Assembly: GCA_029777945.1 (NCBI GenBank)
Contig: JAKORG010000099.1
Location: 1 to 34,597 of the forward strand
Reading direction: 5' to 3'
DNA from: Deltaproteobacteria bacterium
Lineage (GTDB): Bacteria > Desulfobacterota > Syntrophorhabdia > Syntrophorhabdales > Syntrophorhabdaceae
DNA length: 34,597 nt
Below are positions 14,638 to 23,642 of the stretch, piece after piece. How positions within the stretch are numbered: the stretch's first letter is position 1; every line of letters begins with the position of its first letter. Below the pieces are notes generated by a model, which ran no database searches, was not told the DNA's origin, and worked only from the letters and a program-made list of their open reading frames with translations. The translations under genes were made by a program, and so were the position numbers.

Positions 14638-17600
14638 ATGGGGTTAAAAAATCTAAGCCTTACAACAAAGATGGCATTGACCATTTCTTTTCTATTTTTT
14701 TTCATGTTTTCAGGTGGGGCATTATTACTTTTTAACTATTTCGAAAAGGAATATAAAAAAATTATTGCAAATCAGCAGTTTGAATTTGTCTCTAACCTTG
14801 CAAACGATACGGACGAAAAATTAGAGGAAGCAAAAAAGTTAATAAAGATGGCAATCGGTAATGTGCCGGAGCATATCGTTAACGACCCTAAAAAACTGCA
14901 ATCCTATTTTATGGAAAAAATCAAAAACAAACCTTTTTTAAGCTATTTTTTTGATAAAGGCATTGTTCTTTTTTCTGAAAATGGAGAACTTATAGCAGAA
15001 TATCCTGAAAACAAAGAAAGGAACAAAAGGAGTTTTTCCGATGCAGATTATTTAAAGGTAACTGCTGAGACAAAAAGGCAGTATGTTTCCAATCCTTTTA
15101 TAGATTCAAAATCGCCTGATGAACCCTTGATAATGTTTACAAATCCAATATTTAACGAAAAAAAAGAACTCAAGGCAGTTATAGGTGGCTGTATCAGGGT
15201 TTTAAAGGATAATTTTCTCGGGGAGTTAATAAATGTAAAAATAGGTAAGACAGGTTATGTCTATCTATTCGATACAGATAGGCGAATTATAGTCCATCCT
15301 GATAAGACAAGGATAATGAAACAAGATATTCCTGAAGGGGCAAATAAACTCTTGGACCGGGCTTTAGGTGGTTTTGAAGGCACAGGCGAAACAGTTACTT
15401 CAAGGGGTGTTCATGCAATCACGAGCTTTAAAAGGCTAAAAAACAAAAATTGGATACTTGGGGCAAATTTTCCCACCAGGGAAGCCCATTATCCCATAAA
15501 AAAGACACAAAAGTATTTTGCCGTTTTTACGATTATTGGCATAGTCTTTTCAGCATCGATTATTATCCTACTGATGAAAGGGTTCTTGAACCCCTTGACA
15601 ATATTAACGAGTCAGATAGAAAAAATCGGTTCAAGGTCTGGAGAAAGGCATTTGCTAAATATAAATGCAAAGGGCGAAATTGCCATACTTGAAAACTCTT
15701 TTAACGAGATGCTGAAAAAACTATATATCAGGGAAGAAGAACTATTAAGACTCTCAAGGGCCGTTGAGTTTAGCTCTGCCATTGTTATAATAACAGATGT
15801 TGATGGTGTTATAGAATACGTAAACCCTAAATTTACAGAAATAACGGGTTATACGAGGGAAGAGGTGATAGGTAAAAAGCCGAACATTTTAAAATCAGGC
15901 AATAAGACCCAAGAAGAATACAGGTTATTATGGGATACAATCAAATCCGGTAAAGATTGGAAGGGCACTTTTCTAAATAAAAAAAAGAATGGTGAGCTTT
16001 ACTGGGCATCCTCCTCTATTTCGCCTGTAAAGGATGGGCAAGGCAATATCATAAACTTCATAAGTATTCAGGAAGACATTACCAAGATAAAAAAGGTCGA
16101 GGAAGAACTACAAAAGGCAAAAGAAATGGCAGAGGCCGCAAACATGGCAAAGAGTAATTTCCTTGCAAGCATGAGTCATGAGATAAGGACGCCTATGAAC
16201 GCAATAATTGGTGTCTCTGATTTGCTTCTTGAAACAAATCTCACCCCCGATCAGTTAAGATACGTAAAGATTTTCAAAAATGCAGGGGATAATTTGCTGA
16301 ACATAATTAATGATATACTCGATTTATCAAAAATAGAGGCAGGGCATGTTGAAATAGAACATATCGATTTTAATTTGATAGAAACTGTAGAAAAAACCTG
16401 TGAGATTATGTCTCTAAAAGCTCATGAAAAGGGTCTTGATTTTATATGTCATATACATAATGACATACCTGCCCACCTTAAAGGTGATCCTTTTAGGTTA
16501 AGACAGATTTTAACAAATCTCATTGGAAATGCCATAAAGTTTACTGATAATGGCGAGGTTGTAGTAGAAGTGTCCCTATTTACGGACAAATCGAAAACAG
16601 AAACATCCATATCACAGGAAATATCGGATAAGAAGAGGATAAAAGATGAAAGCGAATATGTAGATATACTTTTTTCTATTAAGGATACGGGTATTGGAAT
16701 ACCTGAAGATAAGATAAAGTCTATTTTTGATAAATTTACCCAGATAGATAATTCCTCGACAAGAAAATACAGTGGGACCGGGCTCGGTCTTGCCATCACA
16801 AAGAACCTCGTAACGTTAATGGGAGGCGATCTGTGGGTTGAAAGCAAGGTGGGGAAAGGCAGTAGTTTCTTCTTTACCCTGCCATTTGGTATACAAGAAA
16901 AATATCCAAAAAAGATTTTTGAAGAAAAAGTGGACTTAAAGGGAAAGAAAATACTCATAATAGACGATAATGCTACAAACAGGATTATACTAACAGAGAC
17001 TTTAAACAACTGGGGTGTTGATGTAAAAGAGGCAGAATCAGGAGAGAAAGGCATTTTTGAATTAAAAAAGGCAAAAGAGTCATGTACCCCCTTTGATTTA
17101 ATCCTTCTTGATTATCAAATGCCTTTAATGGATGGTTTTGATGTAGCAGAGAGGATAAGAGAAGACCCTTCCATATCAGACACATCGATTATAATGCTTA
17201 CATCAGATTATGCAAGGCAGCATTCATTAAGGTCAAGGGAATTAAATATTGAAGCATTTATTACAAAACCCATCAAAAGGGAAGAACTAAAGTCTATCAT
17301 ATCAGAAACGATAAGTAGGACAAAAAGAGTGCCTGACATGGATACAGAGGAAGTAATTAAGACAACAAAATCTTATAAACCCACAAAACCCCTTAATATA
17401 CTGATTGCTGAAGATTCAGAGGATAACAGGACCCTACTACAGGCATTTTTGAAAGACCTTTCCTTTAATTTATTTTTTGCAAAAAACGGGGAGGAAACGG
17501 TTAATCTCTTCAAGGAAAGGTCTTACAACCTCATCTTGATGGACATTCAGATGCCTGTAAAAGATGGGTATGCCGCTACTATGGAGATAAGGCAAATAGA

Positions 17601-17763
17601 AAGACAGAAAAATCTTGAAAAAACCCCAATCCTTGCTTTAACTGCCTATGCATTAAAGGAAGAGATACAAAAAAGTCTTGAAGCAGGTTGTGACGCCCAT
17701 ATTACAAAACCTATTAAAAAAGCTACCCTTATAGAGCTGATAGAGAAATACGCAAAATTGTAG
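14638..17763 (+). CDS. Hybrid sensor histidine kinase, Cache-PAS-HK-REC-REC
   Basis: The 1041 residues run in this order: membrane helix about 11-33, extracytoplasmic Cache-type sensor domain to about 290, second helix 291-314, HAMP-like linker, PAS domain about 372-490, then HisKA with the phospho-accepting H514 (SMSHEIRTPMN). The HATPase follows, with DTGIGIPEDK and GTGLGLAI near 680-720. The first receiver has D825 (LLDYQMP) and the second D969 (LMDIQMP). Phosphate is expected to pass H514, receiver, then the HPt protein encoded 16 bp downstream. No DNA-binding response regulator is encoded nearby, so the output is unknown. AAGGAT lies just before ATG 14638. The linkage to redox and methyl-transfer genes suggests that it senses a small molecule relevant to them; that is inference. 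Confidence 0.95.
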   Translation: MGLKNLSLTTKMALTISFLFFFMFSGGALLLFNYFEKEYKKIIANQQFEFVSNLANDTDEKLEEAKKLIKMAIGNVPEHIVNDPKKLQSYFMEKIKNKPFLSYFFDKGIVLFSENGELIAEYPENKERNKRSFSDADYLKVTAETKRQYVSNPFIDSKSPDEPLIMFTNPIFNEKKELKAVIGGCIRVLKDNFLGELINVKIGKTGYVYLFDTDRRIIVHPDKTRIMKQDIPEGANKLLDRALGGFEGTGETVTSRGVHAITSFKRLKNKNWILGANFPTREAHYPIKKTQKYFAVFTIIGIVFSASIIILLMKGFLNPLTILTSQIEKIGSRSGERHLLNINAKGEIAILENSFNEMLKKLYIREEELLRLSRAVEFSSAIVIITDVDGVIEYVNPKFTEITGYTREEVIGKKPNILKSGNKTQEEYRLLWDTIKSGKDWKGTFLNKKKNGELYWASSSISPVKDGQGNIINFISIQEDITKIKKVEEELQKAKEMAEAANMAKSNFLASMSHEIRTPMNAIIGVSDLLLETNLTPDQLRYVKIFKNAGDNLLNIINDILDLSKIEAGHVEIEHIDFNLIETVEKTCEIMSLKAHEKGLDFICHIHNDIPAHLKGDPFRLRQILTNLIGNAIKFTDNGEVVVEVSLFTDKSKTETSISQEISDKKRIKDESEYVDILFSIKDTGIGIPEDKIKSIFDKFTQIDNSSTRKYSGTGLGLAITKNLVTLMGGDLWVESKVGKGSSFFFTLPFGIQEKYPKKIFEEKVDLKGKKILIIDDNATNRIILTETLNNWGVDVKEAESGEKGIFELKKAKESCTPFDLILLDYQMPLMDGFDVAERIREDPSISDTSIIMLTSDYARQHSLRSRELNIEAFITKPIKREELKSIISETISRTKRVPDMDTEEVIKTTKSYKPTKPLNILIAEDSEDNRTLLQAFLKDLSFNLFFAKNGEETVNLFKERSYNLILMDIQMPVKDGYAATMEIRQIERQKNLEKTPILALTAYALKEEIQKSLEAGCDAHITKPIKKATLIELIEKYAKL

Positions 17764-17779
17764 ATTAAAGGAGGATTTA

Positions 17780-18091
17780 ATGGATGTAAAAGATAAAAAG
17801 ATACATGTTAAAATCGATGCTGATTTAAAAGAACTCATACCCGGTTATATAAACAATAGATATCTCGATATAGAAAACATAATTATAGCCCTTGAAAAAA
17901 GTGATTATGAAACAATCAGGATCTTGGGCCATAGCATGAAAGGTTCAGGCGGAGGTTATGGATTTGATGCTATAACAGAGATTGGAGGTGTCATAGAGGC
18001 TGCAGCGAAAGAAAAAAATAATGATGTAATAAAAGGTAAGGTTGAAGAGCTAAAAGATTATTTGAGCAAAATTGAGATTATTTATGTTTAA
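17780..18091 (+). CDS. HPt phosphotransfer protein (103 aa)
   Basis: This is a stand-alone HPt domain: helical, with the H-box LGHSMKGSGGGYGF, where H51 is the phosphorylation site. A strong ribosome site (AAAGGAGG) precedes ATG 17780, only 16 bp after the hybrid kinase stop, so the two are surely co-expressed. The kinase lacks its own HPt domain, so this protein completes its phosphorelay and should carry phosphate to a response regulator encoded elsewhere. The length is normal for the family. Confidence 0.93.
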   Translation: MDVKDKKIHVKIDADLKELIPGYINNRYLDIENIIIALEKSDYETIRILGHSMKGSGGGYGFDAITEIGGVIEAAAKEKNNDVIKGKVEELKDYLSKIEIIYV

Positions 18092-18112
18092 TATTTAAAA
18101 GGGGGTCAAGGG

Positions 18113-19540
18113 ATGGAAAGACAACGTTTAATAGTAATCGGAGGTGTTGCTGCCGGGATGAGTGCTGCAAGTAGTTTTAAGAGATTAAAGCCCGATGCAG
18201 AAGCCTTTGTTTTCGAAAAGGATTACTTTATATCATACGGTGCTTGTAGTCTTCCGTATTACATATCAAACGATGTAAAAGACTTTAACGACTTAATAAG
18301 CCTAACGCCAAAAATGGCAACAGAAGAACGTAATATTCACGTCTATACAAGACACGAGGTAAAGGCAATAGATACCCAGAAAAAAGAAGTGGTGGTTTTA
18401 GACATCGAAAAAAATACGGAAACGAGATACAGCTACGATAAGCTTGTAATAGCCACAGGAGGTCTTCCTGTTAGACCCAATTTACCTGGAATTGATTTAA
18501 ATAATATTTTTACAATAAGGACTTTAATGGATGGGATAGAAATAAAAAAATACATTGACGAATGGGGGCTGTTCGAGGTCTGTATCGGTTCCCCTGAGTG
18601 CCTTTATGTGAATAGATACGGTGAGAACAGAAGACAGATGAAAGCAGTCATTGTCGGTGGTGGATACATTGGTATGGAGATGTGCGAATCCTTTAGAAAA
18701 AGGGGTCTTGATGTGACTGTGATTGAAAAAACTGATAGGGTTCTGGGGAACATGGATACAAGCATTACAAATGTGGTAGAAGAAAGATTAAGGTCAGAAG
18801 GCGTAAAACTTTTAAAAAATACATCTGTTGAGGGATTTTCAGGTGTTAAAAACTCAGTAAAAAAGGTTTTAACAGATAGGGGAGAAATGGAAGCTGACCT
18901 CGTTTTAATTGCCATAGGCGCAAGACCTAATACAGATCTTGCAAAACAGGCAGGTATAGAACTTGGGGTCAATGGCGCAATTAAGGTGGACGAGTTCTTA
19001 AGGACAAATATTCCCCACGTTTACGCAGCAGGAGATTGTGCAGAGGCAATACACATTGTAACAGACAAAAAGGTGTATATACCATTGGGGACAACGGCAA
19101 ACAAGCAAGGCCGCATTGCAGGTGAAAATGCAGCAGGAAATAACAATAAATTTGAGGGCGTGGCAGGCACGGCCATTACAAAGATTTTTGACCTTGAGGT
19201 CTCGCGAACAGGTTTATCACCCCTTGAGGCAGAAAAAGAAGGCATAGACTTTTTTGTTACAACCATCAAAGGCAGATCAAGGAGTAATGCATATCCTGCA
19301 GGCAAACCCATCATAGTTACTTATATCACAGAAAAAGGCTCTGGGAGACTTTTAGGCGCCCAGATAGTAGGAGAAGAAGGTGCTGCCCACAGGATTGATA
19401 CCCTTGCAGCATGCCTTTCTGCCAGAATGACCATCTATGATGTGGCAAGGTTGGATTTAGGGTATGCCCCACCTTTTGCAACTGTTTGGGACCCCATACT
19501 CATTGCAGCAAATGCAGCTATAAAAAATGTAAAAAAATAA
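18113..19540 (+). CDS. CoA-disulfide reductase-like FAD/NAD(P) oxidoreductase
   Basis: The 475-residue flavoprotein has an FAD-binding start (VIGGVAAGMSAA), the active cysteine C45 in SYGACSLPYY typical of CoA-disulfide reductases and related NADH oxidases/persulfide reductases, an NAD-binding motif VIVGGGYIGMEM (about 179-190), the second FAD motif YAAGDCAE (about 304-311) and a C-terminal dimerisation domain with DLGYAPPF. The rhodanese domain of the persulfide-reductase branch is absent. Compared with usual relatives there is an insertion before the NAD domain (about 152-175) containing C157-x5-C163. The likely role is NAD(P)H-dependent reduction of CoA disulfide, polysulfide or oxygen. 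It lies 21 bp after the HPt gene, with a GGGGGTC ribosome site, in the same operon. Confidence 0.88.
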   Translation: MERQRLIVIGGVAAGMSAASSFKRLKPDAEAFVFEKDYFISYGACSLPYYISNDVKDFNDLISLTPKMATEERNIHVYTRHEVKAIDTQKKEVVVLDIEKNTETRYSYDKLVIATGGLPVRPNLPGIDLNNIFTIRTLMDGIEIKKYIDEWGLFEVCIGSPECLYVNRYGENRRQMKAVIVGGGYIGMEMCESFRKRGLDVTVIEKTDRVLGNMDTSITNVVEERLRSEGVKLLKNTSVEGFSGVKNSVKKVLTDRGEMEADLVLIAIGARPNTDLAKQAGIELGVNGAIKVDEFLRTNIPHVYAAGDCAEAIHIVTDKKVYIPLGTTANKQGRIAGENAAGNNNKFEGVAGTAITKIFDLEVSRTGLSPLEAEKEGIDFFVTTIKGRSRSNAYPAGKPIIVTYITEKGSGRLLGAQIVGEEGAAHRIDTLAACLSARMTIYDVARLDLGYAPPFATVWDPILIAANAAIKNVKK

Positions 19541-19592
19541 ACTGCCATGAATATTATTCCTTATATTTAAAAAAATGAAGGAAGGAGAAAAA

Positions 19593-20906
19593 ATGTCGGC
19601 AAAAGAAAAAATGGAGGCAAGATTTGAAAGATGGTTAAATCCAGAAGGTATTGTATTCAATGATAAAGAGGCTGAAATTACATACAAAAAATCTGTTAGT
19701 AGATTCATCGATGCAGTTCAATTAGAAAAATTGCCTGACAGGGTCCCTGTGTATATATCTGGAAGTTTCCTCGTGCCTAATCTTTATGGAATATCTCCTT
19801 ATGAGGCAATGCATGATTACGATAAGACTATTGAGATACATATAAAATTTCTTTTAGATTATGAACCTGATTATATACTATCACCTCTTTTTTTAGGCTC
19901 CGGTAAGGTTCTGGAAATTCTCGATTATAAACAATACAAATGGCCCGGTCATGGTGTTTCAAAAGAGGTGGGTTATCAATACGTTGAGGCAAAATATATG
20001 ATGGAAGATGAATATAATGCCCTTATAGATGACCCGTCGAATTTCTGGTTAAGAATTTTATTTCCCCGTATATTCGGTGCCCTTGAACCATTAAAGGATA
20101 TCGCACCCTTTACAGATATATGGGAAATCGTCAATGTGACCCCCTATATGGTCCCCTTTGGCATACCTCCTGTTCAAGGGGCCTTAAAAAAGTTGTTAGA
20201 AGCGGGTAGCGAGGCAATGGTATGGATAAGAAAATTTGCCGAATTCAGAACAAAGGCAAATAGTATGGGCTTTCCTGCTGCAGTAGGCGGTGCCACAAAA
20301 GCACCCTTTGATATTATCGGTGATACATTAAGGGGAACAAGGGAAATAATGATAGATTTATACCGAAGACCAGAGCTTGTTATTAAGGCAGTAGAAAGAC
20401 TTACCCCGATTGCAATAAAGCAAGGGGTAAGGGGTGCCAATGGAAGCGGTGTTCCTGTTGTCTTTATCCCCCTTCACAAAGGTGCAGATGGCTTCATGTC
20501 CGACGAACAGTTCAAAAAGTTTTACTGGCCTTCCCTTCTTGCCCTTGTTTACGGCCTCGTAGAAGAAGGTTGTATACCTTATCTTTTTGCAGAAGGTTCA
20601 TATAATACAAGACTCAAGTATTTAAAAGAGCTACCTAAGGGCACATGCCTGTGCCATTTTGATAGAACAGATATGGGAGAGGCAAAAAAGGTTTTAAAGG
20701 ACATTGCCTGTATTGCAGGAAATATCCCTGCCGGCCTCTTGTTGACAAAAACATCGGAAGAGGTTAAGGGCTATTGCAAAAATTTGATAGATATTGCAGG
20801 AAAGGACGGGGGCTTTATCTTAGCACCTGGCTCTGCCCTTAATGAGGCAAGCCCCGATTCAATTCGTGCCATAATTGAATGTGCGAGAGATTCAGGAATC
20901 TACTGA
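19593..20906 (+). CDS. UroD-superfamily corrinoid methyltransferase (437 aa)
   Basis: ATG 19593 follows GAAGGAG at proper distance and is preferred over ATG 19575, which has none. The protein fits the UroD/MtaA/CmuA superfamily TIM barrel, longer than uroporphyrinogen decarboxylase (about 350), with an N-terminal extension of about 35 residues. Family-like segments are RVPVYISGSF, GATKAPFDIIGD, LYRRPELV and a C-terminal GGFILAPGSALNEASPDSI. Relatives transfer methyl groups from aryl ethers, methylamines or methyl-corrinoids. The H-x-C zinc motif of MtaA/MtbA is absent: that strand reads YLFAEGSYNTR (E334), so ligands may be carboxylates as reported for O-demethylase enzymes. It lies 52 bp after the flavoprotein gene, and its 3' end overlaps the activator gene by 7 bp. 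True heme decarboxylase activity is unlikely given the neighbours. Confidence 0.85.
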   Translation: MSAKEKMEARFERWLNPEGIVFNDKEAEITYKKSVSRFIDAVQLEKLPDRVPVYISGSFLVPNLYGISPYEAMHDYDKTIEIHIKFLLDYEPDYILSPLFLGSGKVLEILDYKQYKWPGHGVSKEVGYQYVEAKYMMEDEYNALIDDPSNFWLRILFPRIFGALEPLKDIAPFTDIWEIVNVTPYMVPFGIPPVQGALKKLLEAGSEAMVWIRKFAEFRTKANSMGFPAAVGGATKAPFDIIGDTLRGTREIMIDLYRRPELVIKAVERLTPIAIKQGVRGANGSGVPVVFIPLHKGADGFMSDEQFKKFYWPSLLALVYGLVEEGCIPYLFAEGSYNTRLKYLKELPKGTCLCHFDRTDMGEAKKVLKDIACIAGNIPAGLLLTKTSEEVKGYCKNLIDIAGKDGGFILAPGSALNEASPDSIRAIIECARDSGIY

Positions 20907-22756
20907 TAATCTTTCAAAAGGTCATCTATATCGGGGAAAGGGTCTTTCCTGTGGGGGATGTATAGGGCATCGAGAAATTCTTCCTGAAACCCCTTATAAA
21001 GGGTAAGCTCTACATATTCAATTTTTCTTGCTATTTTTTCAGCTTCTTCCCTTTCCTTTCTGTTCAATAAAGCAAAGATTGCCCCTTCTCCTGCTGCATT
21101 TCCAACTGCAGTAATTTGAGATACAGTAGCATAAGGAAACATGCCGAGGACATAAGCATTTTTTACATCAATATAATTGCCAAAGGCACCGGCAAGCATG
21201 ATCTTTGAGGGCCTATCTATATTGAGATGTCGCAGCAGTATCTTTGCACCTGCATATATTGAGGCCTTGGCAAACTGAACATTTCTTATATCTTCCTGGG
21301 TTATTGTTATATCCCTTCCTGTAGCCGTATGTTCTGCCCACTCTATAACAAATTCCATCATGCCATAAGTGTTTCTCAATCTTTTACTGTTTATATCCTT
21401 TTTAAAACGTCCAGAGCTGTCTATGATTCTTGCCTTAAAAAGCTCAGAAACCACATCTATTACGCCTGAGCCGCATATACCCTTTGGTTTTTTATCTCCC
21501 ATTACCTTATATTCTACTTCCTTAGTTTTGGGGTCTATAGTGACCTTCTCAATAGCCCCTATGTCTGCCCTCATGCCATGCTTCACGTGGGCACCTTCAA
21601 GGGCAGGACCTGTTGCACATGAGGCACAGACAAGCCTATCTTTATTCCCTGCCACTATCTCTCCATTGGTTCCAATGTCTATTATGAGGCAATCTTCATC
21701 GGAAAGATATGGCTTTAAGGCAAGAACTACACCTATATTGTCTGCACCAACAAATCCCCCTTTTACAGGAAGGACATACACATTGCCTGCGGGATTAATC
21801 TTGATACCTAAGTCCCTTGCCTTAAGGGTGATTGATGATGACAGAAAAGGTGTAAAGGGAGATAACCCGAGACTTGAGGGATTGATATTCAAAAATATAT
21901 GATGCATGACTGTATTTCCCACAACTGTTACCTCGAAGATATCTTTTTTAGATATACTGGCCTTACGACACATGTCATCTATAAGGGCGTTCAAGCCTTT
22001 AATAAGGGTCTTATTCATATCCATGAGCCCTTTAATCCCGTTTTCCCTGATATACCCTATCCTTGACATAATATCCTCTCCAAACTTTATCTGGGGGTTC
22101 AATGTTGAACCTGATGCGAGGTGGCATGCGTCTTTTAAATTCAAAAGATATGCACCTATTGTTGTTATGCCAATATCCATTGCAACACCATATAGTTCTT
22201 TGTCGTTCTTAGGTTTTATATGAAGTATTTCCTCATCCCATGATACAACGACATTAACCTTCCATTTTTCTTTTCTCAATATTAAAGGGCCGGCCTTAAA
22301 ACAAAAAGGGTCTATCCTTGACACTGACACATTATGCATTTTTTTTAATTCTCTCTTAATCCTTTCAACATCACTTTCATTATCTGAAAAACTTGGGATA
22401 GAAATCTCAATAGGATAAAGACAGACAACGGGCTGAGGGAATATCTGCCTTTTAGTTCCTGCTTTATCCTTGACAAAACCCCTTACAATACTTTCTTCAG
22501 GTACCTCAATTATCATGTCCCCATATATTTTAGTCTGACATGCAAGTCTCATCCCTTCTGTAAGTTCCTTTTCTGTGACTAGGCCTTTTTCCCTTTTGGT
22601 TACACCTAAGAAGTCTACCTTAGATAGTATTTTAACTTTACATTTTCCGCATTTGCCTTTTCCTCCGCATACGGATGCTATGGGGATGTCTGCCTTTCTT
22701 GCAGCATCAAGTAAGGTTTTTCCCTTATCTACCTTTATTGAGCTATTAAAAGGCAA
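20900..22756 (-). CDS. Corrinoid protein reductive activator, 2Fe-2S plus ASKHA ATPase
   Basis: This 618-residue protein is of the RACo/O-demethylase activating-enzyme type (DUF4445). The N-terminal 2Fe-2S ferredoxin domain has C30-x5-C36-x2-C39 and C73. The actin-like ATPase part carries DIGITTIGAYL, IIDIGTNGEIV, CGSGVIDVV and AGAFGNYI. Such enzymes use ATP to return inactive Co(II) corrinoid to Co(I). The annotated TTG 22756 is probably not the true start. An ATG at 22767-22765 overlaps the upstream stop (TGATG) behind AAAGG, and would read MYLFLPFNSS... into this frame if the A6 run at 22755-22760 contained one more base. This completes the first ferredoxin strand, so a one-base shift or sequence error is likely. 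It is the last gene of the corrinoid operon. Confidence 0.92.
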   Translation of the reverse strand: MPFNSSIKVDKGKTLLDAARKADIPIASVCGGKGKCGKCKVKILSKVDFLGVTKREKGLVTEKELTEGMRLACQTKIYGDMIIEVPEESIVRGFVKDKAGTKRQIFPQPVVCLYPIEISIPSFSDNESDVERIKRELKKMHNVSVSRIDPFCFKAGPLILRKEKWKVNVVVSWDEEILHIKPKNDKELYGVAMDIGITTIGAYLLNLKDACHLASGSTLNPQIKFGEDIMSRIGYIRENGIKGLMDMNKTLIKGLNALIDDMCRKASISKKDIFEVTVVGNTVMHHIFLNINPSSLGLSPFTPFLSSSITLKARDLGIKINPAGNVYVLPVKGGFVGADNIGVVLALKPYLSDEDCLIIDIGTNGEIVAGNKDRLVCASCATGPALEGAHVKHGMRADIGAIEKVTIDPKTKEVEYKVMGDKKPKGICGSGVIDVVSELFKARIIDSSGRFKKDINSKRLRNTYGMMEFVIEWAEHTATGRDITITQEDIRNVQFAKASIYAGAKILLRHLNIDRPSKIMLAGAFGNYIDVKNAYVLGMFPYATVSQITAVGNAAGEGAIFALLNRKEREEAEKIARKIEYVELTLYKGFQEEFLDALYIPHRKDPFPDIDDLLKDYQ

Positions 22757-22766
22757 AAAAGATACA

Positions 22767-23639
22767 TCAAATTGTTCTACCTTTTATCCTTTCTTTTAAT
22801 CCCGGGTAAAGGACCAAGATTTTTTCTTTTAAAAGAGATCCAAAAAGCCCAGAAATAGAACCTATAATCATTCCGCCATCTAAAAATATCTCTTTCGCCC
22901 TTTTTATTTCCCTTTCCACTGTTTCTTCATCCCATTTTAAAAGATCTATATGCCCCATAAAACAGACCCTTTTTTTTATGCTTGCCATAATTTTATACAC
23001 ATCCATACCAGCACCAGCATCTAATGTGTGAAGACAGTCAAAGCCCATATTTACAAACTCATCTATGTATCCTTCGAGATTGCCGTCGCTGTGAAAAAAG
23101 ATAAACAGACCATGGGCCTTTACGTCCTCAACTAATTCTGAATAAACAGGCTTAAGCAAAATTTCAAAATCATTCTTTGAAAAAAATACCCCGTCGTTGC
23201 CTGCAATATCGTCAACGATGGCAATGCCGCTAAATCCTAAATCCTTGTAAATGGGTAATCTTTTCCTGAAACCTCTTAAAAATTTTTCTGTAAGTTCAAA
23301 AATTATTCGCCTGTCCTTTCTTAATGCCTTAAGGACCTCAATAAAACCAAGGCGACCCATCCAAAAGGAAAAAGGGCCTTCAAAATTGCATACGAGAAAA
23401 ACATCCTCCAGTTTTTTTAAATTTCTTTTTTTAATAATCTCTTTGTCAGAAAAGGGAATTCCAACCATATCTAACTCGAGTATAGAAAGGGCATCTCTTA
23501 ATTTATCAAGATAGCTACATGAACACGGAAACGTCTCGTTTAAAAAAGATCGCTCAATAAAAAGCTCACCCTTTGGCACATAGGGCAGAGGACCACTAAA
23601 AGATAGTGCCTTCTCTACAACATGTTTTTTCTTAGCCAT
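22767..23639 (-). CDS. UroD-like methyltransferase homologue (290 aa)
   Basis: This is a short UroD/MtaA-superfamily protein. Barrel-strand motifs are visible: VCNFEGPFSFW, GIAIVDDIAGNDGVF, then FFHSDGNLEGYIDEF followed by GFDCLHTLDAGAGMD, and near the end GHIDLLKW. In MtaA the H-x-C-G motif supplies zinc ligands; here it is HSDG, the form seen in many uncharacterised UroD-like proteins in methyl-transfer clusters. At 290 residues it lacks about 50 residues of a standard barrel. It lies between the pterin methyltransferase gene (3-bp gap) and the activator gene (1-bp overlap), so it belongs to the corrinoid operon, probably acting on the methyl-corrinoid or the methyl donor. Confidence 0.82.
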   Translation of the reverse strand: MAKKKHVVEKALSFSGPLPYVPKGELFIERSFLNETFPCSCSYLDKLRDALSILELDMVGIPFSDKEIIKKRNLKKLEDVFLVCNFEGPFSFWMGRLGFIEVLKALRKDRRIIFELTEKFLRGFRKRLPIYKDLGFSGIAIVDDIAGNDGVFFSKNDFEILLKPVYSELVEDVKAHGLFIFFHSDGNLEGYIDEFVNMGFDCLHTLDAGAGMDVYKIMASIKKRVCFMGHIDLLKWDEETVEREIKRAKEIFLDGGMIIGSISGLFGSLLKEKILVLYPGLKERIKGRTI

Positions 23640-23642
23640 TAT

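Noticed and set aside
16449-17054. 201-codon minus-strand frame inside the hybrid kinase gene
   Set aside because: Antisense shadow of clearly conserved kinase and receiver motifs.
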